64,000 nt of DNA from an uncultured Peptostreptococcaceae bacterium (GCA_910588185.1 CAJUQR010000005.1:62001-126000), one strand, 5' to 3'; positions 54,333-63,527 are shown, counted from the first letter of the stretch. Numbers and translations: made by a program. The notes: generated by a model not told the origin, from the sequence alone.

Positions 54333-54452
54333 ATGGATAAAGAATTTTTTCTGTACACCGGGCTGTTTTTTATAATGATGATGGCCCTTTATGGATATAT
54401 GATATTTGCCATAGGTACAGATGCACCTAAATTTACGTATGCAGAGTTTTAG
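54333..54452 (+). CDS. dltX: DltX-like microprotein
   Basis: 39 residues, too short for most gene callers. One membrane helix (about 6-27) and the C-terminal PKFTYAEF (32-39). DltX proteins are single-helix microproteins whose conserved end, F-x-Y-x-x-F with an essential Tyr (here Tyr36), takes part in D-alanyl transfer between DltB and DltD. The gene starts 8 nt after dltD and ends just before the operon terminator. In most Firmicutes dltX is the first gene of the operon; here it is the last. The ribosome-binding site is weak (AAGGA about 12 nt away). Confidence 0.8.
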   Translation: MDKEFFLYTGLFFIMMMALYGYMIFAIGTDAPKFTYAEF

Positions 54453-54464
54453 GAAAGAGAGTAG

Positions 54465-54510
54465 AAGCCCTGCAAAGCCGTGATGATAAGCGGTTTTGCA
54501 GGGCTTTTTT
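54465..54510 (+). terminator. terminator of the dlt operon
   Basis: AAGCCCTGCAAA (54465-54476) pairs with TTTTGCAGGGCTT (54494-54506) around a loop that itself holds GCCG/CGGT, followed by T-run. Confidence 0.9.
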
Positions 54511-55069
54511 GATTGTCGCTTGAGCAGAGGTTCTGGGTGGTGCGTTGCAGTAGGCTGTGATTTTTTCATCGAGAAGATTTTCTCATAAATTTTGAAAAAA
54601 CTTGCTTCCGGTGAGAATTTTTCTTCTCGTTTCTCTCAAAAAATGGATTTGCTTGTTTTTGCGATAAAAATCGGATAAAATCATCCGCATTTTTCTCACA
54701 TGTATGGTAATTTTAATAAATTCAGGAGAAAATCATCTGAAATTTCTCTTAAACCAAAGTGCTTTTTAAATTAAGTGAGAAAATGATAGGCATTTGTATG
54801 ATGCATATCATACAATTTTGATGATTAGTATCAATAAGGCATGGTTTTATTAAAGTTGCAGAACCAAAATCCGTATATTTTGAAGATACTCCCTTTGCAA
54901 AATCCATACAAAAAAGCTGATATTCATGCTAAAAACAGGGGTGAGTCATACAATTTTTTAATATTTAGTAATTATACATGATTATATCCTATAATTAGAT
55001 GTTCGCATTGACAATAAATGGAAAATAATGTAAATTAAAACTGGAAGCGGAACTGTCATAGGAGGAATT
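54511..55069. repeat. non-coding spacer with 51-bp degenerate repeats and a 20-bp palindrome
   Basis: No gene is supported. GATAAAATCATC (54674-54685), GAGAAAATCATC (54726-54737) and GAGAAAATGATA (54777-54788) are spaced 52 and 51 bp, each followed by a degenerate TTTCTC-rich stretch; related GAGAAGATTTTCTC and CTTCTCGTTTCTCTC occur at 54581-54640. A perfect palindrome TGTATGAT-GCAT-ATCATACA is at 54796-54815. ACAGGGGTGAGTCATACAA near 54936 shares GGGGT with the repeats of the 10.8 kb spacer. The first 60 bp (54511-54570) are more GC-rich. No function assigned. Confidence 0.5.
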
Positions 55070-55405
55070 ATGACAGAAAAGAAAAAGATAGGTGCTTTAG
55101 GAGAGGAAATGGCCTCAGAAGCTTTGAAAGGAAGAGGATATTATATATTAGCGAGAAATTATACATGTCCATATGGCGAGATAGATATTATAGCGGTAAA
55201 AAATAGGCAGCTGGCTTTTGTTGAAGTTAAGACAAGAACTTCTTTTTCCCATGGTTCCGCTGCTGAGTCGGTGGATTATAGGAAACAAAAGCATATAAGA
55301 AACGCAGCAAGATACTTTCTTGCATATTCAAAGAAAAATTATGAAAAGATTGATTTTCAGGTGATAACAATATCTCTCAATCAAATTATGGGTTTAGAGT
55401 TTTAG
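55070..55405 (+). CDS. yraN: YraN family (UPF0102) nuclease-like protein
   Basis: 111 residues, the family size. Endonuclease-like core: ILARNYTCPYGEIDIIAVKNRQLAFVEVKTR, where the E-D-(E-V-K) set matches the PD-(D/E)xK pattern. Function unproven; the gene is usually beside comM/dprA as here. TAGGAGGAATT precedes the ATG. It starts a run of seven housekeeping genes. Confidence 0.92.
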   Translation: MTEKKKIGALGEEMASEALKGRGYYILARNYTCPYGEIDIIAVKNRQLAFVEVKTRTSFSHGSAAESVDYRKQKHIRNAARYFLAYSKKNYEKIDFQVITISLNQIMGLEF

Positions 55406-55421
55406 AAAGGATAGAGATGAC

Positions 55422-56969
55422 ATGCTTGCGAAAACTGAAACAATAGCCCTTAAAGGTATACGAGGGATGAGAGTTACGGTGGAGACAGATATTTCAAAAG
55501 GATTGCCGTATTTTACAATAATAGGACTTGGAGATGCCGCAGTTAAAGAATCATCTGAAAGAGTAAGAAGAGCTATTGCAAATAGTGGCTTCAAATATCC
55601 TTCAGGGAGAATTACAGTAAATTTATCTCCTGCTTATGCATATAAAAGAGGCAGTCATTATGATTTGAGTATAGCAATAGGTGTATTGACGGCCTCAGGG
55701 ATTATACAATCCAAACCGATTAGAAGGATTTTTATAGGAGAGTTGTCTTTGGATGGGAGAGTGCTTCCTGTAAAAGGAGCTTTGCCAATGGCTTCATTTG
55801 TAATAGAGGGTGGAGATGATTGCTGCGAATTGATACTTCCGGAAGCAAATTGTATTGAAGTAAGTTTGGTTACTTCTGATACAAGGGTGAAACTTATTCC
55901 TGTTAAGACTCTGGACGAGGCTGTGAGACATGTTGAGGGCAATTTGATAAATGCATATGATGGGAAACCTATGATTTGCAGAAAAAGCTCGGAATCTGAT
56001 TTTGCAGATGTGAAAGGCCACAGTGCGGCAAAATCCGCCATTGCGGTGGCAATGGCGGGAGCCCACAGCATTCTGCTTGTGGGCTCGCCCGGCACCGGCA
56101 AGACAATGCTTGCAAGCCGGGCGGCGGGCATTTTGCCGCCAATGGATATTGGAGAAAAGCTTGAGACTACAAAAATATATTCAGCGGCAGGAAGTCTCAG
56201 TGAAGGAATGCCGATAATAGAAGACAGGCCTTTTAGATATGTGACAGCCAGAGCTACAAAAATGCAGCTTGTGGGAGGAGGAACGGAACCTATGCCGGGA
56301 GAGATTTCCTTTGCACATAACGGCGTACTTTTTATTGATGAAATGCTTGAGATGCCAAGAGGTATACTTGAAAGCCTAAGAGAACCTATGGAAGAAAAAA
56401 GGGTTAGAATAATGAGAAAAGGAATAAGTACAGTATTTCCTGCGGATTTTATACTGATAGGCGCCGCTAATCCATGCAAATGCGGATTTTTAGGAGATCA
56501 GTTTCACAAATGTACATGCAGTCAAACTGACATTGATAATTACAGAAACAAATTATCGGGTCCTATGGCTGACAGGATAGATATGTGCATTGAGATATTA
56601 AAGCCTTTGCATGGTGATTTGACAGGTCTAGAAACTCAGTCCACATGTGAGTTAAAGAAAAAAGTACAAATTGCAAGAGAAATACAAAAAGACAGATTTA
56701 AGGGGCTTAATATTTGTTGTAACAGCAGAATGAATGTGAGTCAATTAGAGAAGTTTTGCGTACTCGATTTAGAGTGTACAAAATTTATGGAGCAAATATA
56801 TGAAGTATATGGTATAAGTACAAGAAGGTACCATAAAATATTAAAGCTGGCCAGGACACTGGCAGATATAGATGAAGAGGAACACATAGGAGAAAATCAT
56901 CTTGCATCTGCTTTGAATTACACCAGGGCTTTGAGCGGAAGTCTTGGCAAATGTGACTCAGGAGAATAA
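55422..56969 (+). CDS. Mg-chelatase-like AAA+ protein, ComM/YifB family
   Basis: 515 residues. An N-terminal Lon-like domain (about 1-190), then the AAA+ core with Walker A GSPGTGKT (about 219-226) and Walker B LFIDEMLE, and a C-terminal lid. ComM is a branch-migration helicase in natural transformation. It lies between yraN and dprA, as in many Firmicutes, with possible competence or repair role. A stretch of about 100 bp (56041-56140) across Walker A is around 67% GC and differs sharply from its surroundings; see findings. Start at ATG after AAAGGATAGAGATGAC. Confidence 0.93.
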   Translation: MLAKTETIALKGIRGMRVTVETDISKGLPYFTIIGLGDAAVKESSERVRRAIANSGFKYPSGRITVNLSPAYAYKRGSHYDLSIAIGVLTASGIIQSKPIRRIFIGELSLDGRVLPVKGALPMASFVIEGGDDCCELILPEANCIEVSLVTSDTRVKLIPVKTLDEAVRHVEGNLINAYDGKPMICRKSSESDFADVKGHSAAKSAIAVAMAGAHSILLVGSPGTGKTMLASRAAGILPPMDIGEKLETTKIYSAAGSLSEGMPIIEDRPFRYVTARATKMQLVGGGTEPMPGEISFAHNGVLFIDEMLEMPRGILESLREPMEEKRVRIMRKGISTVFPADFILIGAANPCKCGFLGDQFHKCTCSQTDIDNYRNKLSGPMADRIDMCIEILKPLHGDLTGLETQSTCELKKKVQIAREIQKDRFKGLNICCNSRMNVSQLEKFCVLDLECTKFMEQIYEVYGISTRRYHKILKLARTLADIDEEEHIGENHLASALNYTRALSGSLGKCDSGE

Positions 56970-56974
56970 ACACC

Positions 56975-57838
56975 ATGGATAATAATATTAAAGAAATATC
57001 CAGAGGTAATAAAGATTTTCCTTGGTTTTTATCTGCTATGGATGACGCGCCTGATAAACTTTATTATATAGGCAATTTTGACCTTTTGAAACAACGTGCG
57101 GTTGCCATTGTGGGAGCTCGTAAGTGCAGCGAGTATGGTATACAAATAGCGGCTAAAATAAGCAAGACTCTTGTATATAATGATGTGGCAGTTGTCAGCG
57201 GTATGGCAGCGGGGATAGACAGTGCTGCGCACAGGGCTGCCATAAATCAAAAGGGAAAAACCATAGCGGTACTTGGATGCGGAGTTGATGTGTGCTATCC
57301 AAGGACAAGCATGGATTTATATAAGAAGATATGCAGTGACGGATTGGTAATATCCGAATATCCTCCGGGGACTGAGCCAAAACCTTGGTACTTTCCTATG
57401 AGAAACAGAATAATATCCGCCATATCGGAGGCGGTGGTAGTTGTTGAGGCAGGAGAGAAAAGCGGGTCACTGATAACAGCGCTTAAGGCGGCAGAACAAG
57501 GAAAAGAAATATTTGCAGTACCGGGAAATATAAATAATGAATACAGTATAGGAACAAACAAATTGATTCAAGACGGTGCCAGAATAGTTACAGAAGCCGA
57601 AGACATAATTAAAGGCATAGGAATAGTACCGGGAGCCTATATTAAAGAAGAAATAAATATGGGCAAAGATGAAAGACAGATATATGATGTTTTAATGCGT
57701 AAGGGAGAGATTACCTTAGATGAAATTTGTGTAGAACTGGTGAAGAGTCCGACTCAAATTAATGGAGTTTTGGCTATAATGGAGATTAAGGGTATTATTT
57801 CTTATAGACTAGGAAAAATTTTTATTGCAAAATTTTAA
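56975..57838 (+). CDS. dprA: DNA-processing protein DprA (short form)
   Basis: 287 residues. Loads RecA on incoming single-stranded DNA. The Rossmann-like core is complete: AIVGARKCSEYG (about 43-54), VVSGMAAGIDSAAHR and IAVLGCGVDVCYP, then YFPMRNRIIS with the family's arginine-rich loop. The C-terminal winged helix (about 228-287) is present. The N-terminal SAM domain of longer DprA is missing; the protein begins only some 40 residues before the core. It starts 5 nt after the comM stop. Confidence 0.93.
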   Translation: MDNNIKEISRGNKDFPWFLSAMDDAPDKLYYIGNFDLLKQRAVAIVGARKCSEYGIQIAAKISKTLVYNDVAVVSGMAAGIDSAAHRAAINQKGKTIAVLGCGVDVCYPRTSMDLYKKICSDGLVISEYPPGTEPKPWYFPMRNRIISAISEAVVVVEAGEKSGSLITALKAAEQGKEIFAVPGNINNEYSIGTNKLIQDGARIVTEAEDIIKGIGIVPGAYIKEEINMGKDERQIYDVLMRKGEITLDEICVELVKSPTQINGVLAIMEIKGIISYRLGKIFIAKF

Positions 57839-57916
57839 AAATCGTTCTATTATTATTGACTATAGAATAATAGGAAGTAAAAATACTTTATAGTGACAAT
57901 TGGTTTAGGAGGAAAG

Positions 57917-60007
57917 ATGACTGCTAAAAAAACAGCCCAATCTACAAAATCGAAAACAAAGAAAAAAACCCTTGTGATTGTGGAGTCACCGTCAAAGGCG
58001 AAAACTATAGGAAAGTACCTTGGTTCAAGCTATAAGGTTGTCGCATCTGTAGGGCATGTTAGAGATTTACCTAAAAGTAAAATAGGAATAGATATAGAAA
58101 ATGATTTTGAACCTGAATATATACCTATAAGAGGAAAAGGAGATCTGATAAAGGAACTCCGCAAAGAAGCAAAACAGGCAGGTAAAATATACCTGGCAAC
58201 TGACCCTGACCGTGAAGGTGAAGCTATTTCATGGCATTTGGCTTTTCTGCTTGGAATTGACCCTGCTTCTTCATGCAGGATTGTATTTAATGAAATTACT
58301 AAAGACGCCATAAAAAATGCTGTAAAAAATCCGAGAGCCATTGATCTTAAGCTGGTCGATGCTCAGCAGGCAAGAAGAGTGCTTGACAGGCTGGTAGGCT
58401 ATCAGATAAGTCCTCTGCTTTGGAGAAAGATACGCAGAGGTTTAAGTGCAGGCAGAGTTCAGTCTGCGGCTCTTAAAATATTGTGCGACAGGGAAAATCA
58501 GATAAAGAATTTTATCCCAAAGGAATACTGGAATATTGCTGTAGAGTTTAAAAAAGGCAAGAGCTTTTTTGCTAAGGTTACAGAATATAAAGGAAAGAAA
58601 ATTACCATTGAGAATAAAATAGCAGCTGATGATGTTCTTGCATCTTTAAAAGATGGAGAATACAAAGTGGCTCAGATAGTTAAGAAAGAAAGGAAGCGCA
58701 AACCTTTTGCACCTTTTACTACCAGCAGTTTGCAGCAGGATGCAGCCAATAAGCTTGGATTTACTACCAAAAAAACAATGATGGTTGCTCAGCAGCTTTA
58801 CGAGGGAGTAGAGATAAAGGGAAATGGCACCCAAGGTCTTGTAACATATATCAGAACTGATTCTGTGAGAATTTCTGAAGAAGCCAGATTTGCAGCTAAA
58901 GAATATATAACAGAAAACTTTGGTGAGAAATATTTGGGAAACAATTTTTTCTCCAATAAGAAGAAGGATATACAAGATGCTCATGAAGCCATAAGACCAA
59001 GCAGAGTGTCTATGGATCCTGATATGATAAAAGAATCTCTTACAAAAGATCAGTACAATTTATACAAACTGATTTGGACTAGATTTTTGGCTAGCCAGAT
59101 GGCTGAAGCCGTGTTTGATTCAGTACAGGCTGCTATAGAAAACAACGGTTATGGGCTTAAAGCGAACGGGTCGAGATTGATATTTGACGGATATCAGAAG
59201 ATATATTCGTCGAATATTGAAGAGGATAAAGATAAATTGCTGCCGGAACTTGAAGAAGGAGAAATCCTTGCACCTGAGTCAATAGACTGCGAACAGAAAT
59301 TTACTGAACCTCCTTCAAGATTTACAGAGGCAAGTTTGGTAAAAGATTTAGAAGAAAAAAATATAGGACGTCCGAGTACCTATGCGCCTATAATAGCTAC
59401 TCTTCTTGAAAGAAAATATATCAGCAGAGAGAAAAAGACCCTTATACCTACAGAACTCGGTTTTGTCGTTACAGATCTGATGGAGGACTACTTTAAGGAG
59501 ATAGTAGATACAGGATTTACCGCAGATATGGAGGACAGACTTGACGAAGTAGAAGTAAAGGCTTTAAACTGGAAAGAGATAGTCAGAGATTTTTATGCTA
59601 CCTTGAAAGTAGAACTTGAAGTAGCAGACAAAGCAATTGAGAAAGTTCAAATTGAGGATCAGATTACAGATCAGCTTTGTGATATATGCGGCAGGCCTAT
59701 GGCTATAAAAGTTGGCAGATTCGGAGAGTTTTTAGCATGTACAGGATATCCGGAATGCAAAAATACAAAAGCTATTGTTAAGTCTGTTGGAGTGAGTTGT
59801 CCTGAATGTGGAGGAGATATAGTTGCTAAACGCGGAAAGTCAGGAAAGATTTTTTATGGTTGCAGCAATTATCCGTCGTGCAGTAAGGCATTTTGGTATA
59901 AACCTACAGATAAAAAGTGTCCTGAATGCGGTTCACTGCTTTTGGAACGCCGTACAAAAACAAGCAATTATGTTTGCTCAAATGAGAAATGTGGGTATAA
60001 AGAGTAG
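57917..60007 (+). CDS. topA: DNA topoisomerase I
   Basis: 696 residues from the ATG behind TTTAGGAGG; a GTG 24 nt earlier contains that site. Toprim motif VIVESPSKAKTIGKYLG (about 20-36) and DPDREGEAISWHL; active Tyr311 in GLVTYIRTDS. The C-terminus has three zinc ribbons (CDICGRP...; CPECGGD...; CPECGSL...), each with four Cys, the last ending at the very C-terminus. It relaxes negative supercoils. It precedes hslV-hslU-codY, as in Bacillus, although trmFO and codV are absent between them. Confidence 0.95.
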   Translation: MTAKKTAQSTKSKTKKKTLVIVESPSKAKTIGKYLGSSYKVVASVGHVRDLPKSKIGIDIENDFEPEYIPIRGKGDLIKELRKEAKQAGKIYLATDPDREGEAISWHLAFLLGIDPASSCRIVFNEITKDAIKNAVKNPRAIDLKLVDAQQARRVLDRLVGYQISPLLWRKIRRGLSAGRVQSAALKILCDRENQIKNFIPKEYWNIAVEFKKGKSFFAKVTEYKGKKITIENKIAADDVLASLKDGEYKVAQIVKKERKRKPFAPFTTSSLQQDAANKLGFTTKKTMMVAQQLYEGVEIKGNGTQGLVTYIRTDSVRISEEARFAAKEYITENFGEKYLGNNFFSNKKKDIQDAHEAIRPSRVSMDPDMIKESLTKDQYNLYKLIWTRFLASQMAEAVFDSVQAAIENNGYGLKANGSRLIFDGYQKIYSSNIEEDKDKLLPELEEGEILAPESIDCEQKFTEPPSRFTEASLVKDLEEKNIGRPSTYAPIIATLLERKYISREKKTLIPTELGFVVTDLMEDYFKEIVDTGFTADMEDRLDEVEVKALNWKEIVRDFYATLKVELEVADKAIEKVQIEDQITDQLCDICGRPMAIKVGRFGEFLACTGYPECKNTKAIVKSVGVSCPECGGDIVAKRGKSGKIFYGCSNYPSCSKAFWYKPTDKKCPECGSLLLERRTKTSNYVCSNEKCGYKE

Positions 60008-60027
60008 TAGATTAGGAGGATAATTAA

Positions 60028-60567
60028 ATGGTACAATTTCATGCAACCACAATTTGTGCAGTAAGAAGAGGTCCTAATGATATATGCATCGGAGGGGACG
60101 GACAAGTTACAATGGGCGAAACAGCCATCATGAAAAACGGAGCAAAAAAGGTAAGAAAGATTTACAAGAATTCTGTTGTATCCGGATTTGCCGGTTCAGT
60201 TGCCGATGCTTTTTCGCTGACTGAAAAATTTGAAAGCAAGCTTGAGGAACATTCAGGTAATTTAAAGAAAGCAGCTGTAGATCTTGCTCAGCTTTGGCGT
60301 TCTGACAAAGGAATGAGAAACTTAGAAGCGCTTATGATAGTAGCAGATAAAGAGAGCATGCTTGTTATCTCCGGAACAGGAGAAGTGATAGAGCCGGATC
60401 AGGATTTTGTCGCCATAGGTTCCGGCGGCAATTATGCATATTCTGCGGCAAATGCTTTGTTCAACCATACTGACATGTGTGCTGAGGATATAGTCAGAGA
60501 GTCCCTTAAAATTGCTGCATCCATATGTGTATATACCAATGACAATATTTCTGTTGAAAAACTTTAA
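60028..60567 (+). CDS. hslV: HslV (ClpQ) proteasome-like peptidase
   Basis: 179 residues. It forms a two-ring peptidase driven by HslU. The protein begins MVQFHATTICAVRRG, so Thr7/Thr8 correspond to the mature N-terminal nucleophile and six residues must be removed; Val2 is not a nucleophile. GDGQVTMGE is the next conserved element. TAGGAGGATAATTAA precedes the ATG. hslU follows 14 nt later. Confidence 0.95.
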   Translation: MVQFHATTICAVRRGPNDICIGGDGQVTMGETAIMKNGAKKVRKIYKNSVVSGFAGSVADAFSLTEKFESKLEEHSGNLKKAAVDLAQLWRSDKGMRNLEALMIVADKESMLVISGTGEVIEPDQDFVAIGSGGNYAYSAANALFNHTDMCAEDIVRESLKIAASICVYTNDNISVEKL

Positions 60568-60581
60568 GAGGGGGATAAAAA

Positions 60582-62018
60582 ATGGCAAGTAAAGTATACA
60601 GCATGACTCCCAAGGAGATCGTAGCGGAACTTGATAAATATATAATAGGACAAGACGAGGCAAAAAAATCTGTAGCCATAGCTCTGAGAAACAGATATAG
60701 AAGAAGTCTTCTTCCTGATGAATTGAAGGATGAAATTACACCTAAAAATATTTTAATGATGGGACCTACAGGATGTGGTAAAACGGAGATTGCAAGAAGA
60801 CTTGCAAAGCTGATGGACGCTCCTTTCGTTAAGGTGGAAGCAACAAAGTTTACTGAAGTGGGTTATGTTGGAAGAGATGTAGACTCGATGGTAAGAGATC
60901 TGGTAGAAGCTTCCATGAGAATTACGAAACAAAATAAACTTGAAGAAAAATACAATATAGCTGATAAAATAGTAGAAGAAAAAATAGTAGAGGCGATAAT
61001 ACCAAGCAAGAATAAAAAGCCTTCAGGAGGAAGTAAGAATCCATTTGACTTTATAATGAACAGCGGCGGTTACACAAGTCAGAAACAGCAGTATCTTGAA
61101 AGTCAGGCTTCTAAAGAAGAGCCCACAAAGGAAGATATGGACGTTGAGATGGCAAGAGAACAGGTAAGACAGCAGCTTCGTCAGGGACTTCTTGAAGAAC
61201 AATATATTGAAATAGAAGTTATCGATGCACCTAAAGGCAATCAGCTTGATATGAGCAATGAAGGAATGTCCATTGCAATAGGCAATATATTCGGCAATAT
61301 GATGCCTGAAAAAACTAAAAAGAAAAACTGCAAGGTGAAAGATGCTCGTAAGATTCTTCGTGAACAAGAAGCTCAGAAGCTCATCGATATGGATGTTGTT
61401 ACGGACGAAGCAGTCGAAAATGCAGAGCAGAACGGAATAATATTCATAGATGAGATAGATAAAATAGCATCAGGTTCACGTATGACTTCAGGCGCGGATG
61501 TATCAAGAGAAGGAGTTCAGAGAGACATTCTTCCTATCGTTGAAGGAAGTGTAATAAATACAAAATACGGACCTGTCAAAACTGACCATATACTTTTCAT
61601 AGGAGCAGGAGCTTTTCATACAGCAAAACCGACAGATTTGATTCCTGAACTTCAGGGACGTTTTCCTATAAGAGTTGAACTCGAAAGTTTAACAAAAGAG
61701 GACTTTGTAAATATTCTTACTGTTCCTGAAAATGCTTTGATTAAGCAGCATAAAGCGCTTTTGGAGACAGAGGGTATCGAGGTGGAGTTTGATGAAGGTG
61801 CTATCGACGAAATTGCGACTATTTCTTTCTTGATGAATGAGCAGACAGAAAATATCGGAGCGAGAAGACTTCATACAATCCTTGAAAAGCTTCTTGAAGA
61901 CATATCGTTTAATATTCCTGAGATGGAAGAAGAAAAGATTACGATAGACGATGAATATGTAAAGGATAAGTTCCAGGAAACTATACAAAAAGAAGATTTA
62001 GACAGATTTATTCTTTAG
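60582..62018 (+). CDS. hslU: HslU (ClpY) unfoldase
   Basis: 478 residues, AAA+ partner of HslV. Walker A GPTGCGKTE (about 61-69), pore motif GYVGRDVD, the inserted I-domain (about 120-250) rich in Lys and Gln and including a DUF-like 'NPFDFIMNSGG' segment, Walker B IIFIDEIDKIA, and a C-terminus ending DRFIL, which fits insertion into HslV pockets. Length is normal. Confidence 0.95.
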   Translation: MASKVYSMTPKEIVAELDKYIIGQDEAKKSVAIALRNRYRRSLLPDELKDEITPKNILMMGPTGCGKTEIARRLAKLMDAPFVKVEATKFTEVGYVGRDVDSMVRDLVEASMRITKQNKLEEKYNIADKIVEEKIVEAIIPSKNKKPSGGSKNPFDFIMNSGGYTSQKQQYLESQASKEEPTKEDMDVEMAREQVRQQLRQGLLEEQYIEIEVIDAPKGNQLDMSNEGMSIAIGNIFGNMMPEKTKKKNCKVKDARKILREQEAQKLIDMDVVTDEAVENAEQNGIIFIDEIDKIASGSRMTSGADVSREGVQRDILPIVEGSVINTKYGPVKTDHILFIGAGAFHTAKPTDLIPELQGRFPIRVELESLTKEDFVNILTVPENALIKQHKALLETEGIEVEFDEGAIDEIATISFLMNEQTENIGARRLHTILEKLLEDISFNIPEMEEEKITIDDEYVKDKFQETIQKEDLDRFIL

Positions 62019-62049
62019 TTTTGAATTCCGATGAAGGAGTCATTTGATA

Positions 62050-62826
62050 ATGGAAAGCCGTATACTCAAAAAAATACGCAGACTTAATTGGGTTCTCAGC
62101 GAGACGACGACAGGAAACCTTTCATATAGCGATTTAAGCGTGATTTTAAAAGAAGTAATCAATGCTAATGTTTATATTGCAGACAGAGATGGAAATATTC
62201 TTGGCGTAAGTTATAAAAATGCAGAAGACAGTTCTACAATCCTTGATGAAAAAGGAGCAGAACGTTTACTCGCAGATCATAATCAAAAATTCTTGTCTCT
62301 TGAAGAAACAGCTGCCAATTTGTGCGGAGAAGACGTATTAGAATTTACAGATGATGATTATGGTCTTGCGGACAAGTTTCACTGCATTATACCAAGCTTT
62401 TGCGGAGGCCAGCGGATGGGAACTCTCATTGCAGCAAGACATAATGAAAAATTTGATGAAGTGGATATCGCCTTATGTGAATATGGAGCTACAGTTGTAG
62501 GTCTGGAGATAAGGCGCAATATGAATCTTATAGAAGAACGTCAAAATGCCATGAAAGCTGCTGTTGATATGGCAATAGATACTTTGTCTTTTTCAGAGAA
62601 AGAAGCCTTGTCAAAAATTTTGGCAGAATTCGATGAAGATGAAGGATTAGTTGTAGCCAGCAAGATTGCATCTAAGTATTCTATAACTAATTCAGTCATA
62701 GTAAATGCGCTTAGAAAACTTGAAAGCGCAGGAGTGCTTAAATCTCGTTCTCTGGGAGTTAAAGGAACCAGACTGAAAATCACAAATCCGTATTTTAGAG
62801 AAAAAGGTGAAAAACTTAGTCTATGA
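62050..62826 (+). CDS. codY: Global regulator CodY
   Basis: 258 residues. N-terminal GAF-like domain (about 1-155) that senses branched-chain amino acids, and a C-terminal winged helix (about 205-247) with ASKYSITNSVIVNALRKLESAGVLKSRSLGVKGTRLKI, nearly as in Bacillus. AAGGAG lies 10 nt before this ATG; a TTG at 62044 is the alternative. Position after hslVU is the conserved clpQ-clpY-codY order. It probably represses amino-acid uptake and synthesis in rich conditions. Confidence 0.95.
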   Translation: MESRILKKIRRLNWVLSETTTGNLSYSDLSVILKEVINANVYIADRDGNILGVSYKNAEDSSTILDEKGAERLLADHNQKFLSLEETAANLCGEDVLEFTDDDYGLADKFHCIIPSFCGGQRMGTLIAARHNEKFDEVDIALCEYGATVVGLEIRRNMNLIEERQNAMKAAVDMAIDTLSFSEKEALSKILAEFDEDEGLVVASKIASKYSITNSVIVNALRKLESAGVLKSRSLGVKGTRLKITNPYFREKGEKLSL

Positions 62827-62834
62827 TTAACAAA

Positions 62835-62873
62835 TCCCTCTTTTAGATGCATAAGATAAAAGGGGGTATTTTT
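62835..62873 (+). terminator. hairpin after codY that overlaps the yunB ribosome-binding site
   Basis: CCCTCTTTT (62836-62844) pairs with AAAAGGGGG (62858-62866), followed by TATTTTTAT. The right arm is also the ribosome-binding site of the next gene, so the structure can block its translation as well as end codY transcription. Confidence 0.6.
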
Positions 62874-63503
62874 ATGCGTAGAGTGGCAGTAATAATTATA
62901 GGAATAGGATTGGTAATACTGGGAAGCATACTTCTCATAAAAGATAAATTCGGTGAGAGCATAGAAGCCACGGCAGAAGCTGTAGCGGTAAATTCTGTTG
63001 CTATAAAAATAAATAACAGCTTAAAAAACGGATTTTATGACGAAGATCTTGGAGAACCTCTTCTTGATGTAAAAAGAGATTCAGAAGGCAATATACAATA
63101 TTTAGAACCTAATACCAGGCTCATAAATAAGCTTTTGCTGGAGTTTTCTACCAATGTAAAGGAAAACTATAGTTTGGATGATATAGAGGAAATAGAAGTA
63201 AATTGGGGTGTTATAACGGGCAGTAAACTTTTGTCTCAATTGCCGTTTACTGTAACCGTAAAAGTACAGCCCATCAGCTTGACTAAATTCCAGTATGAAT
63301 CCGAATTTGAGACTGAGGGAATAAACCAGACCAGATATAAAGTTTATTGTACTATAAACAGTCAAATACATATAGTTGCGCCGTTTACAGACAAAACGGC
63401 TGAGATTAACAGAAAAGTATTGCTTGCAGAAGCTGTAATCGTAGGTAAAGTACCTGATAACTATGTATTTGTACCAGAGCAAAGTATTTTAGATGCAGTA
63501 TAA
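62874..63503 (+). CDS. yunB: Sporulation protein YunB
   Basis: 209 residues from the ATG behind AAAAGGGGG; the longer in-frame start has no site. One N-terminal membrane helix (about 4-24) then an extracytoplasmic domain rich in beta strands, with EVNWGVITGSKLLSQLPFTVTVKVQP typical of YunB. It is required for sporulation in Bacillus and supports a spore-forming host. It stands between codY and hflX. Confidence 0.88.
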   Translation: MRRVAVIIIGIGLVILGSILLIKDKFGESIEATAEAVAVNSVAIKINNSLKNGFYDEDLGEPLLDVKRDSEGNIQYLEPNTRLINKLLLEFSTNVKENYSLDDIEEIEVNWGVITGSKLLSQLPFTVTVKVQPISLTKFQYESEFETEGINQTRYKVYCTINSQIHIVAPFTDKTAEINRKVLLAEAVIVGKVPDNYVFVPEQSILDAV

Positions 63504-63527
63504 TAAATTTTGTGGTAAAATAAAAAT

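Noticed and set aside
54511..55069. CRISPR array or small gene
   Set aside because: The 51-bp units are degenerate along their whole length, and the frames lack start signals.
55658..56479. Long antisense frame across the ComM-like gene
   Set aside because: It opposes a clearly conserved AAA+ gene and has no recognisable domain.
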